DNA of 64,000 nucleotides from Burkholderia cepacia ATCC 25416 (GCF_001411495.1 NZ_CP012981.1:3038001-3102000); one strand, 5' to 3'. Positions 28,861 through 37,640 are shown, numbered from the stretch's first letter. Notes: generated by a model from the sequence alone, not told the origin. Program-made: numbers and translations.

Positions 28861-29976
28861 TCAGTCTCCGAGGAACGCGACGATCAGGCGGTTCACGTCG
28901 GCGGCCGCCTCCATCTGCACCATGTGCCCGCGGCCGGCGATCACTTCGGCACGCACGCCGTCGGGCAAAGCCTGCGCGTGATGCGCCGGGATCACCTGGT
29001 CGCGCTCGCCCCAGATCACGAGCGTGCGCGGCGCAAGCGTCGCGAGCCGGCCGCGGAACACACGCCGCTGTGCGGCGCCGTCGAACGCCGCGTTCGCGAT
29101 CTTCTCGAGCGCGGCCTGCACGCCTTCGAGCCGCTTGTACTTGACGAGATCCTCGACGAGCTGCCGCGTGACCAGCGCGTTGTCCGCGAACAGCGCACCG
29201 AGGTGCGGCTTCAGCGTGTTGCGGCTGTTGCCGGCGACGAAACCGTCGATGTAAGCGCGGTTGATGTCGGTACCGAGCCCCGCGCTCGCGATCAGCGTCA
29301 GCGACGCGACGCGTTGCGGCGCGCGTTCCGCGGCCGCCATCGCAACCGCGCCGCCCATCGAATGGCCGATCAGGTGCGCCTGGTCGATGCCCTTCGCATC
29401 GAGCAGCGCGAGCACCGCGTCGGCCAGTTCGTCGAGGCTACCCGTCTCGACCGCCTTGCCCGATTCGCCATGGCCGGGCAGGTCCAGTGCCCACACGGGC
29501 CGGTGCGCGGCGAGATCCGCGTGATTGAACAGCCAGTTATTCAGGTCGCCGCCGAAGCCGTGAATCAGCACGGCGGGTGTGCCGGTGCCTTCGCCGAGCT
29601 TCAGGAAGCGCACCGTCCGGCCGCCGATCTGCGCCTTCTCGGGTTGCGGGCCGGCCGCTTCGTCGGAGGCCGCGCTCGGCACGAAATCGCGCTGGAAATC
29701 GGCGATCGCCGCGTCGATGTCCGCATCGCTCGCATCGGCCGCCGCGACGACGCCGAGCAGCGCGCCGACCGGCAGCGTCTCGCCTTCCTGCGCGACCTGC
29801 CGGCGCAGCGTGCCGTCGAACGCGCATTCGACGCCCGACGAGATCTTGTCGGTCTCGACGTCGAGCACTTCGTCGCCCTTCGTCACGCGTTCGCCGATCG
29901 TCTTCAACCAGCCGTTGACCTGCCCCTGCTCCATCGACAGCCCCCACTTGGGCATCGTGATCATGTGAATCGACAT
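28861..29976 (-). CDS. acoC: Acetoin dehydrogenase E2: lipoyl domain fused to alpha/beta hydrolase
   Basis: Dihydrolipoyl acetyltransferase component of acetoin cleavage, giving acetyl-CoA and acetaldehyde. The N-terminal lipoyl domain (about 1-80) has the lipoylated Lys44 in ETDKIS. After a short linker, an alpha/beta-hydrolase domain spans about 125-371, with GHSMGG (Ser206 as nucleophile), a late Asp in [12 protein letters not shown] and a His in AGRGHMVQM. There is no ordinary E2 catalytic trimer domain and no clear E1/E3-binding domain; this build is known for AcoC proteins. GAGGAG precedes the ATG, 4 nt after acoB. Confidence 0.93.
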   Translation of the reverse strand: MSIHMITMPKWGLSMEQGQVNGWLKTIGERVTKGDEVLDVETDKISSGVECAFDGTLRRQVAQEGETLPVGALLGVVAAADASDADIDAAIADFQRDFVPSAASDEAAGPQPEKAQIGGRTVRFLKLGEGTGTPAVLIHGFGGDLNNWLFNHADLAAHRPVWALDLPGHGESGKAVETGSLDELADAVLALLDAKGIDQAHLIGHSMGGAVAMAAAERAPQRVASLTLIASAGLGTDINRAYIDGFVAGNSRNTLKPHLGALFADNALVTRQLVEDLVKYKRLEGVQAALEKIANAAFDGAAQRRVFRGRLATLAPRTLVIWGERDQVIPAHHAQALPDGVRAEVIAGRGHMVQMEAAADVNRLIVAFLGD

Positions 29977-29980
29977 CGTG

Positions 29981-30985
29981 TCAGCTCCTCGTCTTCAGGA
30001 CCGCCTGCGCAATCGCATCGGCGGACGGGATATACAGGTCTTCCAGCACGCTCGCGAACGGCGCGGGCGTGTGCGGCGCGGTCACGAGCTCGATCGGTGC
30101 CTTCAGCGCATGGAACGCGCGCTGCGCGACGAGCGCGGCAATGTCGGTCGCGATCGAGCAGCGCGGGTTCGCTTCGTCGACGACCACGACGCGCCCGGTG
30201 CGCTCCGCGCTTTCGAGGATCGTTTCCTCGTCGAGCGGCGACGTCGTGCGCAGATCGATCACGTCGACCTGGATGCCGTCCTTCGCGAGCTTCGCGGCCG
30301 CGTCCATCGCGAGATGCACCATCCGGCCGTACGTGACGATCGTCGCGTCGTTGCCGTCGCGCATCACGTTTGCCTCGCCGAACGGAATGGCATAGGACTC
30401 CTCCGGCACGTCGCCTTCGCGGGTATAGAGCAGCTTGTGTTCGAGGAAGATCACGGGATCGTTGTCGCGGATCGCCTGGATCAGCAGCCCCTTCGCGTCG
30501 TACGGCGTCGACGGGCACACGACCTTCAGCCCCGGGATGTGCGTGAACAGCGACGTGAGCATCTGCGAGTGCTGCGCGGCCGCGCGCAGCCCGGCGCCGT
30601 ACATCGCGCGGATCACGACCGGCGTCACGGCCTTGCCGCCGAACATGTAGCGGAACTTGGCGGCCTGGTTGAAGATCTGGTCGAAGCACACGCCCATGAA
30701 ATCGATGAACATCAGCTCCGCGACCGGCCGCATCCCGCATGCGGCCGCACCGACCGCCGCGCCGATGTAGCCGCCCTCCGACAGCGGCGTGTCGAGCACG
30801 CGGCCCGGAAACTTGTGGAACAGCCCCTTCGTCACGCCGAGCACGCCGCCCCACGCGTCGTCCTCGCCCGGCGCGCCCGCGCCGCCTGCATTGTCCTCGC
30901 CCATCACGATCACGCTGTCGTCGCGCGCCATTTCCTGCGCGAGCGCCTCGTTGATCGCCTGCGAATAAGTAATCTTCCTTGCCAT
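29981..30985 (-). CDS. acoB: Acetoin dehydrogenase E1 beta subunit (TPP-dependent)
   Basis: Beta subunit of the thiamin-diphosphate E1 of acetoin dehydrogenase. The 334-residue protein has the transketolase-like N-terminus ITYSQAINEALAQEMARDD, VMGEDNAGGAG, and the block DTPLSEGGYIGAAVGAA, then the C-terminal transketolase domain with DLRTTSPLDEETIL. AGGAGACAGAC precedes the ATG. It lies between acoA (54 nt) and acoC (4 nt). Confidence 0.95.
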   Translation of the reverse strand: MARKITYSQAINEALAQEMARDDSVIVMGEDNAGGAGAPGEDDAWGGVLGVTKGLFHKFPGRVLDTPLSEGGYIGAAVGAAACGMRPVAELMFIDFMGVCFDQIFNQAAKFRYMFGGKAVTPVVIRAMYGAGLRAAAQHSQMLTSLFTHIPGLKVVCPSTPYDAKGLLIQAIRDNDPVIFLEHKLLYTREGDVPEESYAIPFGEANVMRDGNDATIVTYGRMVHLAMDAAAKLAKDGIQVDVIDLRTTSPLDEETILESAERTGRVVVVDEANPRCSIATDIAALVAQRAFHALKAPIELVTAPHTPAPFASVLEDLYIPSADAIAQAVLKTRS

Positions 30986-31039
30986 GTCTGTCTCCTGGAA
31001 TGTTCGGTTCGCCGTGTCGGCCGCGGTGTCAGGCCGCGC

Positions 31040-32023
31040 TCACGGGTACGACACGTAGACGTCGGTCAGCAGGTCCGCTGCGTCCGGCAGCGGCGCGGCC
31101 TTGGCCTGCGCGACCGCGTCGTCGATCAGCGCCTTCACCTGGGCATCGACCGCGCGCAGATCGGCGGTCGTCAACGCTTCGGCCCGCACGACGCGCGTCT
31201 CGAAATGCTTCAGGCAGTCCTTCTCGTCGCGCAGCTTCTGCACCTCGCCGGGTGCGCGATAGGTCTGCGCGTCGCCTTCGAAGTGGCCGAAATAGCGCGT
31301 GAACTTCACCTCGACGAGCGTCGGGCCGCCGCCGTTGCGCGCGCGCTCGACGGCTTCGCCGAGCGCTTCGTGCACCGCGAAGAAGTCGAAGCCGTCGACG
31401 ATCACGCCCGGCATCCCGAACCCGTTCGCGCGATCGGCGATGTTGTCGGTCGCGACCGACCAGCTCGACGACGTCGCCTCCGCATAACCGTTGTTTTCGG
31501 CGACGAAGATCGCGGGCAGCCGCCACACCGACGCGAGGTTCATCGATTCGAAGATCACGCCCTGGTTCGACGCGCCGTCGCCGAAGAAGCACACGCCGAC
31601 GCCGCCCGTCTTCTTGTGCTTCGCCGCGAGCGCCGCGCCGCACACGAGCGGGCCGCCCGCGCCGACGATCCCGTTGGCGCCGAGCATCCCCATCGACAGG
31701 TCGGCGATGTGCATCGAGCCGCCCTTGCCGTGGCAGACGCCGGTTTTCTTGCCGTAGATCTCGGCCATCATCCCGTGCACGTCGACGCCCTTCGCGATGC
31801 AATGGCCGTGGCCACGGTGCGTGGTCGCGACGTAGTCGTCGAGGCCGAGGTGCAGTATCGTGCCGACCGCGGACGCCTCCTCGCCCGCGTACAGGTGAAC
31901 GAAGCCGGGGATCTCGCCGGTCGCGAATTCGACGTGCAGGCGCTCCTCGAATTCGCGGATCGTGCGCATCAGCCGGTAGGCGTCCAGCAGCTTGTCCCTG
32001 CTGAGCTGTGTCGAAACGGTCAT
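31040..32023 (-). CDS. acoA: Acetoin dehydrogenase E1 alpha subunit (TPP-dependent)
   Basis: Alpha subunit of E1 with the thiamin-diphosphate motif GDGASNQG followed by ENNGYAE. The N-terminus LLDAYRLMRTIREFEERLHVEFATG and LYAGEEASAVG is typical of the E1 alpha family. The length of 327 residues agrees with AcoA. The ATG at 32023 is preceded by AGGAGACACAC. An open frame continues far upstream, but it reads as shadow of the SDR gene. It follows the SDR gene by 77 nt. Confidence 0.95.
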   Translation of the reverse strand: MTVSTQLSRDKLLDAYRLMRTIREFEERLHVEFATGEIPGFVHLYAGEEASAVGTILHLGLDDYVATTHRGHGHCIAKGVDVHGMMAEIYGKKTGVCHGKGGSMHIADLSMGMLGANGIVGAGGPLVCGAALAAKHKKTGGVGVCFFGDGASNQGVIFESMNLASVWRLPAIFVAENNGYAEATSSSWSVATDNIADRANGFGMPGVIVDGFDFFAVHEALGEAVERARNGGGPTLVEVKFTRYFGHFEGDAQTYRAPGEVQKLRDEKDCLKHFETRVVRAEALTTADLRAVDAQVKALIDDAVAQAKAAPLPDAADLLTDVYVSYP

Positions 32024-32100
32024 GTGTGTCTCCTGGGTAGGTCTGACTGCGAATGCCGCCGCGGCGATGCCGTGGCGACGGATTGCACGGCCTGCGGCCG

Positions 32101-32877
32101 TCAGTGGAACGTGAAGCCGCCGTCGACGTTCACGGCCTGGCCCGTCACGTTGTCCATCGTCGCGAAGAACAGCGCGAGCCGGCCCATGTCCTCCGGCGTC
32201 TGCGCGCGGCCCTGCGGGATCAGCGTCAACTGGTGCCGCTGCCACGATTCCTCGACCGTTTCGCCGTCGGCCTTCCATTCGTCGGACAGCCGGTCCCACA
32301 TATAGGTACGGACGATGCCGGGGCAGATCGCGTTGACGGTCACGCCGTCGCGCGCAAGCTCCTTCGCGAGCGCGTTCGTGAAGCCGACGACCGCGAATTT
32401 CGATGCGCTGTAGTGCGCGAGATTCGGAAAGCCTTCCTTGCCGGCGATCGACGCGACGTTGATGATCCGGCCGCGGCCCTGCGCCTTCAGGTGCGCGAGC
32501 GCCGCGCGGCAGCCGAGGAAGGTGCCCTTCGCGTTCACGTCCATCACGACATCCCAGTCGCGCTCGGTCAGTTCGGCGACCGGATGAATGCTGATCACGC
32601 CCGCGCAATTCACGAGGATGTCGAGCCGGCCGAGTTCGGCGAGCGCCTGCGCGACCATCGCGTCGACCTGCGCGGCCTGCGTGACGTCGACCTTCGCGAC
32701 CGCCGCCCGCCGGCCGAGCGCGCGTACCTCGCGCGCGGTGGCGTCGAGCGCGTCGTCGAGCAGGTCGGCCAGCAGGACGTCGGCGCCCGCGCCGGCAAGC
32801 GTCAGCGCAATGCCGCGGCCGATGCCGCGCGCGCCGCCCGTGACGATGGCGACCTGTCCTTCGAGTGAAGCCGTCAT
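32101..32877 (-). CDS. SDR family oxidoreductase, probably diacetyl/acetoin (2,3-butanediol) dehydrogenase
   Basis: Classical short-chain dehydrogenase of 258 residues. The NAD(P)-binding motif TGGARGIGRG is at about 14-23, NCAG near residue 90, a catalytic Ser in NVASIAGKEG, and YSASK supplies Tyr and Lys. The Asp after strand 2 (LLADLLDD) suggests NAD preference. Its place between acoX and acoA suggests oxidation of butanediol to acetoin or reduction of diacetyl. FabG-like function is the main alternative. AAGGAGACATTGCC precedes the start. Confidence 0.85.
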   Translation of the reverse strand: MTASLEGQVAIVTGGARGIGRGIALTLAGAGADVLLADLLDDALDATAREVRALGRRAAVAKVDVTQAAQVDAMVAQALAELGRLDILVNCAGVISIHPVAELTERDWDVVMDVNAKGTFLGCRAALAHLKAQGRGRIINVASIAGKEGFPNLAHYSASKFAVVGFTNALAKELARDGVTVNAICPGIVRTYMWDRLSDEWKADGETVEESWQRHQLTLIPQGRAQTPEDMGRLALFFATMDNVTGQAVNVDGGFTFH

Positions 32878-32936
32878 GGCAATGTCTCCTTGAGGATCGT
32901 TATGGAAGTCGAAACGTCATGCGAAACAGCAGCGAC

Positions 32937-33995
32937 TCAGTCGTGCCACGCGCCGGCATCGCGCAGCAGTTGCCGCGACGACGCGTAGCGCAGCGTGCGG
33001 CCGACATCGACCGTCAGCGGCCCACGCCAGTCGAGCGAGATCTCGTAGCGATCGCCGCGCGCGACCTCGATCTCGCGTTCACCGTCGAACGCGAGCGTGC
33101 CGCGCTCGAACGGGATCGTCTGCCACGCGCCCGGCTCGAGCCGTTCGCAACTGCGCATCACGACGCGATCGATGCGGCCCGGCGCAATCGGCGCGACGAG
33201 CGGCGTGCCGGCCGCCTTGCCTTCGGCCGCGAAGCGCATCGCGAGCCCGTGCGGCGCGCTGCGTTCGAGCGGCGCCCACGCGCCGCCGAGCGCGGACAGG
33301 CCGATCCCGTCCGGTTCCGCGAACGTCAGGTAGAGCGAATCGATGTCGTCGGACCCCGAGATCGCACGGGCGCCGATGAAGCGCTGGCGCGCGGCGCACA
33401 CGTCGACGAGCGCGATCTCCTCGCGCCCCGGCTGCGCGCCCGCCACGCAGCGCACGACGAGCCGCTTGTTGCGCGTGAACGCGACTTCGGCCGGCACCGC
33501 GCCGGTCGCGGCGAGTCCTGCCGCGACGCCCGCGACGGTTGCCTCGCGATGTTCGGGAAACGCGTTGTTGGTGCCGGTGGACAGCGCGACGAGCGGTGTC
33601 GCGCCACAGTGCGCGGCCACGGCGCGATGCGTGCCGTCGCCGCCGAGCACGACGATCAGCGCGACTTCCATGCGGTGCAGGTACGCGGCACCGGCCTGTG
33701 TGTCGGCGACGGTATCGGTGATCGGCAGGTCGACGAATTCGACCTCGGGCCAGCGCTCGTGCGGCGCGACCGCGCGATGCGTGTCGATCGCGCGCAGCAG
33801 CAGCGTCGCGATGCCCGTGCGGTCGCGCAGCGTCAGCACGCGCTCGACGCCCATCGCGCCGAGGCCGGCCAGCAGGCGCACGATCATGTTCGCCTTCTCC
33901 GCCGTCGGAAACACGGAGGCATGCGTCGTGAGGCGGCGGATGTCGCGCCCCGATGCGGGGTTCGCGATCACGCCGACGGTAACGGGCGTCGTCAC
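32937..33995 (-). CDS. acoX: AcoX: ATP-NAD kinase-like protein of acetoin catabolism
   Basis: AcoX proteins are found with acetoin dehydrogenase genes; they resemble ATP-NAD kinases but their exact function is unclear. This 352-residue protein has an early VIANPASGRDIRRL block and the nucleotide-kinase motif VLGGDGTHRAVA. A further block LSTGTNNAFP matches the NAD-kinase GTxN region. The start is GTG 33995, with GGAGA about 8 nt upstream; the frame upstream is shadow. It is the first gene after the sigma-54 promoter, with an expected leader of about 125 nt. Confidence 0.88.
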   Translation of the reverse strand: MTTPVTVGVIANPASGRDIRRLTTHASVFPTAEKANMIVRLLAGLGAMGVERVLTLRDRTGIATLLLRAIDTHRAVAPHERWPEVEFVDLPITDTVADTQAGAAYLHRMEVALIVVLGGDGTHRAVAAHCGATPLVALSTGTNNAFPEHREATVAGVAAGLAATGAVPAEVAFTRNKRLVVRCVAGAQPGREEIALVDVCAARQRFIGARAISGSDDIDSLYLTFAEPDGIGLSALGGAWAPLERSAPHGLAMRFAAEGKAAGTPLVAPIAPGRIDRVVMRSCERLEPGAWQTIPFERGTLAFDGEREIEVARGDRYEISLDWRGPLTVDVGRTLRYASSRQLLRDAGAWHD

Positions 33996-34129
33996 GGGTT
34001 CGTCTCCATCCAGTTGGCCGGCCCCGGCGCATTGCTGTACGCCGCGGCCCTGCCCGTCTCGTCCGCTGCCATCGCCGGGCGGCGGATCTTCATCGTCGAC
34101 GCGACCGCGCCGACCTGCCCGTGATCTCT

Positions 34130-34144
34130 GCAAGCGGCGTGCCA
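34130..34144 (-). promoter_or_regulatory. Sigma-54 (-24/-12) promoter of the aco operon
   Basis: The minus strand reads TGGCAC, five bases, then TTGC, a perfect match to the TGGCAC-N5-TTGC consensus with GG and GC at the required spacing. Transcription would begin near 34119. It lies upstream of acoX and opposite a sigma-54 activator gene, which supports the call. Confidence 0.88.
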
Positions 34145-34390
34145 TCGAGCGTGCGATGTCCGTGAAACCCGTGTGCACGCTGGCGCGGCGGGCATGTCGA
34201 CGCCGCCGGTTCGCTGCCGGAGCCACGGCGCGCGCGGCAATTCCGCCCGTTCGTCTCACCCCGTCGATGCGACGAAACGGCCGCCGCGACGCCGGTGCAA
34301 GCGCGCCGTTGCGCCCGCAAACCCCGCGCTGTCGCGGCGCCGCGCGGGCCGCGTCATGCCGGACGATCCGCGCATGCCGCACATGCGCGC

Positions 34391-34408
34391 GTCTCAGCGA
34401 CACGAGAC
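34391..34408. promoter_or_regulatory. GTCTC-N8-GAGAC dyad, candidate AcoR site 1
   Basis: An 18-bp inverted repeat with 5-bp arms, about 250 bp upstream of the sigma-54 promoter, a usual distance for an enhancer-binding protein. Its centre is 32 bp (about three helix turns) from the centre of site 2. Confidence 0.55.
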
Positions 34409-34422
34409 AGCGCGCGATACCG

Positions 34423-34440
34423 GTGAGACGAACGTCTCAC
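34423..34440. promoter_or_regulatory. Perfect GTGAGACG-AA-CGTCTCAC palindrome, candidate AcoR site 2
   Basis: An 18-bp palindrome with 8-bp perfect arms and a 2-bp centre. It shares the GTCTC/GAGAC half with site 1. It lies 92 bp before the acoR start, so it could also control acoR itself. Confidence 0.6.
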
Positions 34441-34531
34441 GCCCGCCGCGTGCTGCGATGCAATGTGATCCGTCGAACGGGATGTGCTACAAGAACATCG
34501 CATTCCCCGCCGTACGGAACCGGAGCCGACC

Positions 34532-36445
34532 ATGCCTTACGCCGTCCCCCAGGCCCAGCACGCCGACCGTGTGCTCGGCGCGCTCGCCGGACGCCTGCCC
34601 GCGCCGGCCGAATCCACGCGCCTCGTGTCATCGTGGCAACGGTCGCTCGAGCGCTACCGTCTCGACCCCGCTTCGTCGATCGGCCCGCGCGTGCTGACCG
34701 CGGCGGAGCTGCGCGAAGTGCGCGACAAGGAAGAGGCCTTCCTGCGCGCGTCGGGCCAGTGCCTGACGCGGCTGCACGACATGATCCGCGTCGCCGACTA
34801 CTGCGTGATGCTGACCGACGCGCACGGCGTGACGATCGACTACCGGATCGACCGCGAGCGCCGCAACGACTTCCGCCACGCGGGGCTGCACATCGGCTCG
34901 TGCTGGTCGGAAAGCGAGGAAGGCACCTGCGGTGTCGCGAACGTGCTGACCGATCTCGCGCCGATCACCGTGCACAAGACCGATCACTTTCGCGCGGCCT
35001 TCACGACGCTCACCTGCAGCGCGGCGCCGATCTTCTCGCCGGGCGGCGAGCTGATCGGCGTGCTCGACGCGTCGGCCGTTCAATCGCCCGACGGCCGCGA
35101 CAGCCAGCGTCTCGTCTATCAGCTCGTACGGCAGAGCGCGGCGCTGATCGAGGACGGCTACTTCGTGCACAGCACCGCGCAGCACTGGATCCTGTTCGGG
35201 CATCCGAATCGTCACTACGTCGAAGCGCAACCCGAGTGGCTGATCGCGTTCGACGAATGCGGCAATATCGTCGCCGCGAACCGGCAGGCGCGCGACGCAC
35301 TGCCGGCGCTGCGCGAACCGCGCCATATCGACGAGATCTTCGATGCGACCGAGATGCCGCTGCGCGATGCCGCGCGGCTCGATGCGATCGTCGCGCTGCG
35401 GTTGCGCGCGACCGGCGCGCCGCTCTATGCGCGGCTGCGCGCGCCGCTACGGCGCACCGGCCGCGAGCCCGGCACGGCCTCGCGCCGCCCGGGCACCACG
35501 CAACGCCACGTCGGCGCGCTGACGCCGTTCCTGCACAGCAGTGACGCGCATATCGCACAACAGGCCGAACTCGCGTTGCGTGTCGCAAGCAAGCGGCTGC
35601 CGATTCTCGTGCTCGGCGAGACCGGTGCGGGCAAGGAAGTGTTCGCGCGCGCGATCCACGACGCCGGCGCGCGGCGCGCGCGGCCGTTCGTCGCCGTCAA
35701 CTGCGGCGCACTGCCGGAAGCACTGATCGAGAGTGAATTGTTCGGCTATGCGGCCGGCGCGTTTACCGGCGCGCGCAAGCACGGCGCGCGCGGCAAGATC
35801 GCACTCGCCGACGGCGGCACGCTGTTCCTCGACGAAATCGGCGACATGCCGCTCGCGCTGCAGACCCGCCTGTTGCGCGTGCTCGCCGATGGCGAGGTCG
35901 TGCCGCTCGGCAGCGATACGCCCGTGCGCGTCGATCTCGACGTGATCTGCGCGACGCACCGCGATCTCGCGCGCATGGTGGCCGACGGCACGTTCCGCGA
36001 GGATCTGTACTACCGGCTGAGCGGCGCGACGTTCGAACTGCCGCCGCTGCGCGAGCGCGCGGACGTGCGCGACGTGATCGCCACCGTGTTCGCCGAGGAG
36101 GCGCAGGCAACCGGCCACGTGCTGACACTCGATGCAACGCTCGCCGAACAGCTCGCCGCGTACCCGTGGCCCGGCAACGTGCGGCAGCTGCGCAACGTGC
36201 TGCGCTATGCGTGCGCGGTGTGCGACGCCGCGCGCGTGACGCGACAGGATCTGCCGGCCGATATCGCCGCGCAGCTCGGCGGCGCATCGACTGCCCTGCC
36301 TGACGACGAGCGCGGCCGCATCGTCGCCGCGCTCACCGCGCACCGCTGGCGGCCCGACGCCGCCGCGCAGGCGCTCGGCATCTCGCGCGCGACGTTGTAC
36401 CGGCGCATCGCGAAGCATCGGATCGTCGCGCCGCACCGCGCGTGA
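34532..36445 (+). CDS. acoR: Sigma-54-dependent activator of acetoin catabolism
   Basis: Enhancer-binding protein of 637 residues. An N-terminal GAF-like sensor region spans about 75-185, a linker follows, and the AAA+ domain has Walker A GETGAGKE (362-369), the sigma-54 contact loop GAFTGA (409-414) and Walker [15 protein letters not shown] Fis-type helix-turn-helix is at the C-terminus ([16 protein letters not shown]). The GAF region probably senses acetoin or a product. ATG 34532 has GGAGCC about 8 nt upstream. It is divergent from the acoX operon. Confidence 0.94.
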   Translation: MPYAVPQAQHADRVLGALAGRLPAPAESTRLVSSWQRSLERYRLDPASSIGPRVLTAAELREVRDKEEAFLRASGQCLTRLHDMIRVADYCVMLTDAHGVTIDYRIDRERRNDFRHAGLHIGSCWSESEEGTCGVANVLTDLAPITVHKTDHFRAAFTTLTCSAAPIFSPGGELIGVLDASAVQSPDGRDSQRLVYQLVRQSAALIEDGYFVHSTAQHWILFGHPNRHYVEAQPEWLIAFDECGNIVAANRQARDALPALREPRHIDEIFDATEMPLRDAARLDAIVALRLRATGAPLYARLRAPLRRTGREPGTASRRPGTTQRHVGALTPFLHSSDAHIAQQAELALRVASKRLPILVLGETGAGKEVFARAIHDAGARRARPFVAVNCGALPEALIESELFGYAAGAFTGARKHGARGKIALADGGTLFLDEIGDMPLALQTRLLRVLADGEVVPLGSDTPVRVDLDVICATHRDLARMVADGTFREDLYYRLSGATFELPPLRERADVRDVIATVFAEEAQATGHVLTLDATLAEQLAAYPWPGNVRQLRNVLRYACAVCDAARVTRQDLPADIAAQLGGASTALPDDERGRIVAALTAHRWRPDAAAQALGISRATLYRRIAKHRIVAPHRA

Positions 36446-36470
36446 CGTGCGGGTGCCGGCGCGCGCCCCG

Positions 36471-36905
36471 TCACGCGAGCTGCCCGACCGCGTCGTTCGC
36501 GTCGCTTGTCTCTCCGGCCGCTTCGTCGAGCCGCGCGAACACCTCGCGCGCCGCGAACAGCGCGTTGAGCGCCGCCGGGAAACCCGCGTACACGGACATC
36601 TGCATGAACACCTCGACGATCTCGTCGCGCGTGCAGCCCACGTTCAGCGCGGCCTCGATATGCACCTTCAGCTGCGGCTGCGCGTTGCCGAGCGCGGCCA
36701 GCGCCGAGATCGTCGCAATCTCGCGCGCCTTCAGGTCGAGTTGCGGCCGGCTGTAGATGTCGCCGAAGCCGAACTCGACCAGCAGCCGTGCGAAGTCCGG
36801 GGCGATCGGCGCGAGCGCCGCGATCACGCGTTCGCCCGCCTCCCCGTCGATTTCCTTCAGTTTGTTCCAGCCGCGCGTGTAGCGGTCTTCAACGAGTCGT
36901 TCCAT
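36471..36905 (-). CDS. Carboxymuconolactone decarboxylase (CMD) family protein
   Basis: The 144-residue protein has the CMD/AhpD-like fold block LDLKAREIATISALAALGNAQPQLKVHIEAALNVGCTRDEI. It has one cysteine (Cys91) and a His at 82, but no CxxC, so an AhpD peroxidase mechanism is not supported. A true decarboxylase role is also uncertain because no catechol genes are near. Its start overlaps the end of the MerR gene by 17 nt, so it is cotranscribed and translationally linked with that regulator. Related AdhR regulators in Bacillus control an aldehyde-stress set that includes a CMD-like gene. Confidence 0.9.
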   Translation of the reverse strand: MERLVEDRYTRGWNKLKEIDGEAGERVIAALAPIAPDFARLLVEFGFGDIYSRPQLDLKAREIATISALAALGNAQPQLKVHIEAALNVGCTRDEIVEVFMQMSVYAGFPAALNALFAAREVFARLDEAAGETSDANDAVGQLA

Positions 36906-37350
36906 GGTGTCCGTCCTGTTCCGATGGGGAGTGAGAGGGTTTTGCCCGTCGTGCCGCATCGCGCTCCTGTGCCTCGTAGTACGCGATCTTGTCGCTGATC
37001 ACGTCGAGGCTCGCCTGCAGCTCCGCGAGATGCGCGCGCACCGCGTCGCGATGCGTGACCAGCAGGCGGCGCCGCTCACCGAAGGTCAGCTCGCCCTGCG
37101 CGCGCAGCGCCGCGAATTCCTGCATCTGCGCGATCGGCATGCCGGTCGCCTTCAGGCGCATCACGAAGGCCAGCCAGTCAAGGTCGGCCGGCGCATAGAG
37201 CCGGTGCCCGGCCGCCGTGCGCGAAATCGCACGCAGCAGGCCGGCCTGCTCGTAGTACCGCAGCGTATGCGTCGACAAGCCGGTCAGCTCGGCGACTTGC
37301 CCGATCGTCAGCGGACCGGTGGCGGAAGGTTTGGATACGGTTTTCGACAT
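36889..37350 (-). CDS. MerR family regulator, AdhR/NmlR-like, without cysteine
   Basis: The 153-residue protein has the MerR winged helix TIGQVAELTGLSTHTLRYYEQAGLL (15-39) with GHRLYAPADLDWLAFV, followed by a dimerisation helix and a polar tail. Its operator is the AdhR/NmlR type. Those regulators usually carry one conserved cysteine where this protein has Arg65 (VMRLKATGM); the whole protein has no cysteine. The start at 37350 is only a few bases after the predicted transcript start, so the message is almost leaderless. It overlaps the CMD gene. Confidence 0.9.
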   Translation of the reverse strand: MSKTVSKPSATGPLTIGQVAELTGLSTHTLRYYEQAGLLRAISRTAAGHRLYAPADLDWLAFVMRLKATGMPIAQMQEFAALRAQGELTFGERRRLLVTHRDAVRAHLAELQASLDVISDKIAYYEAQERDAARRAKPSHSPSEQDGHHGTTR

Positions 37351-37360
37351 GGCAGGAACA

Positions 37361-37391
37361 AGGTTAGGAGTTAGAGTCAACTCTAAGTCAA
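37361..37391 (-). promoter_or_regulatory. MerR-type promoter with 19-bp spacer and central operator
   Basis: The minus strand has -35 TTGACT (37391-37386), a 19-bp spacer, and -10 TAACCT (37366-37361). The spacer carries the perfect dyad TTAGAGT-TG-ACTCTAA (37371-37386). A stretched spacer with a central dyad is the hallmark of MerR-activated promoters. It drives the merR-CMD pair, so autoregulation is likely. Confidence 0.88.
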
Positions 37392-37640
37392 GCGCTTTCG
37401 AACGGCCAGCGCGACGACGACCCACGACACCCCGCGACACCGTAAAGAATGGTCAAAACCGCTGCCCGGCGCGGGTTTCGGTCTTTACAGCGCCGCAAGC
37501 CTTCAGCAAGATTCGGTCAGCCTGTCTTAAAAAGGGCACGCATTTGTCCTATGCTTAACGGCGACGCCCGGCCAAGTCTCGCCCGCCGTCCGTTGCAACA
37601 GCCATTCATCCGTCAGAATCAGAACCAGGGAGCCTTTGCC

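Larger units (their letters stand above)
33996..34531. promoter_or_regulatory. Divergent regulatory region between acoX and acoR
   Basis: These 536 bp hold no gene. They contain a sigma-54 promoter for acoX (minus), two GTCTC dyads close to acoR, and a third copy of CGTCTCAC at 34252-34259 inside a TTCGTC / GACGAA inverted repeat (34250-34276). A TGCTACAAG box at 34485-34493 on the plus strand could be a weak sigma-70 promoter for acoR. Confidence 0.6.

Noticed and set aside
29978..32305. Very long open frame antisense to acoB/acoA (775 codons, plus strand)
   Set aside because: High GC leaves long stop-free antisense frames. The sequence is Arg/His/Asp-rich without domains, and the minus-strand genes are clear.
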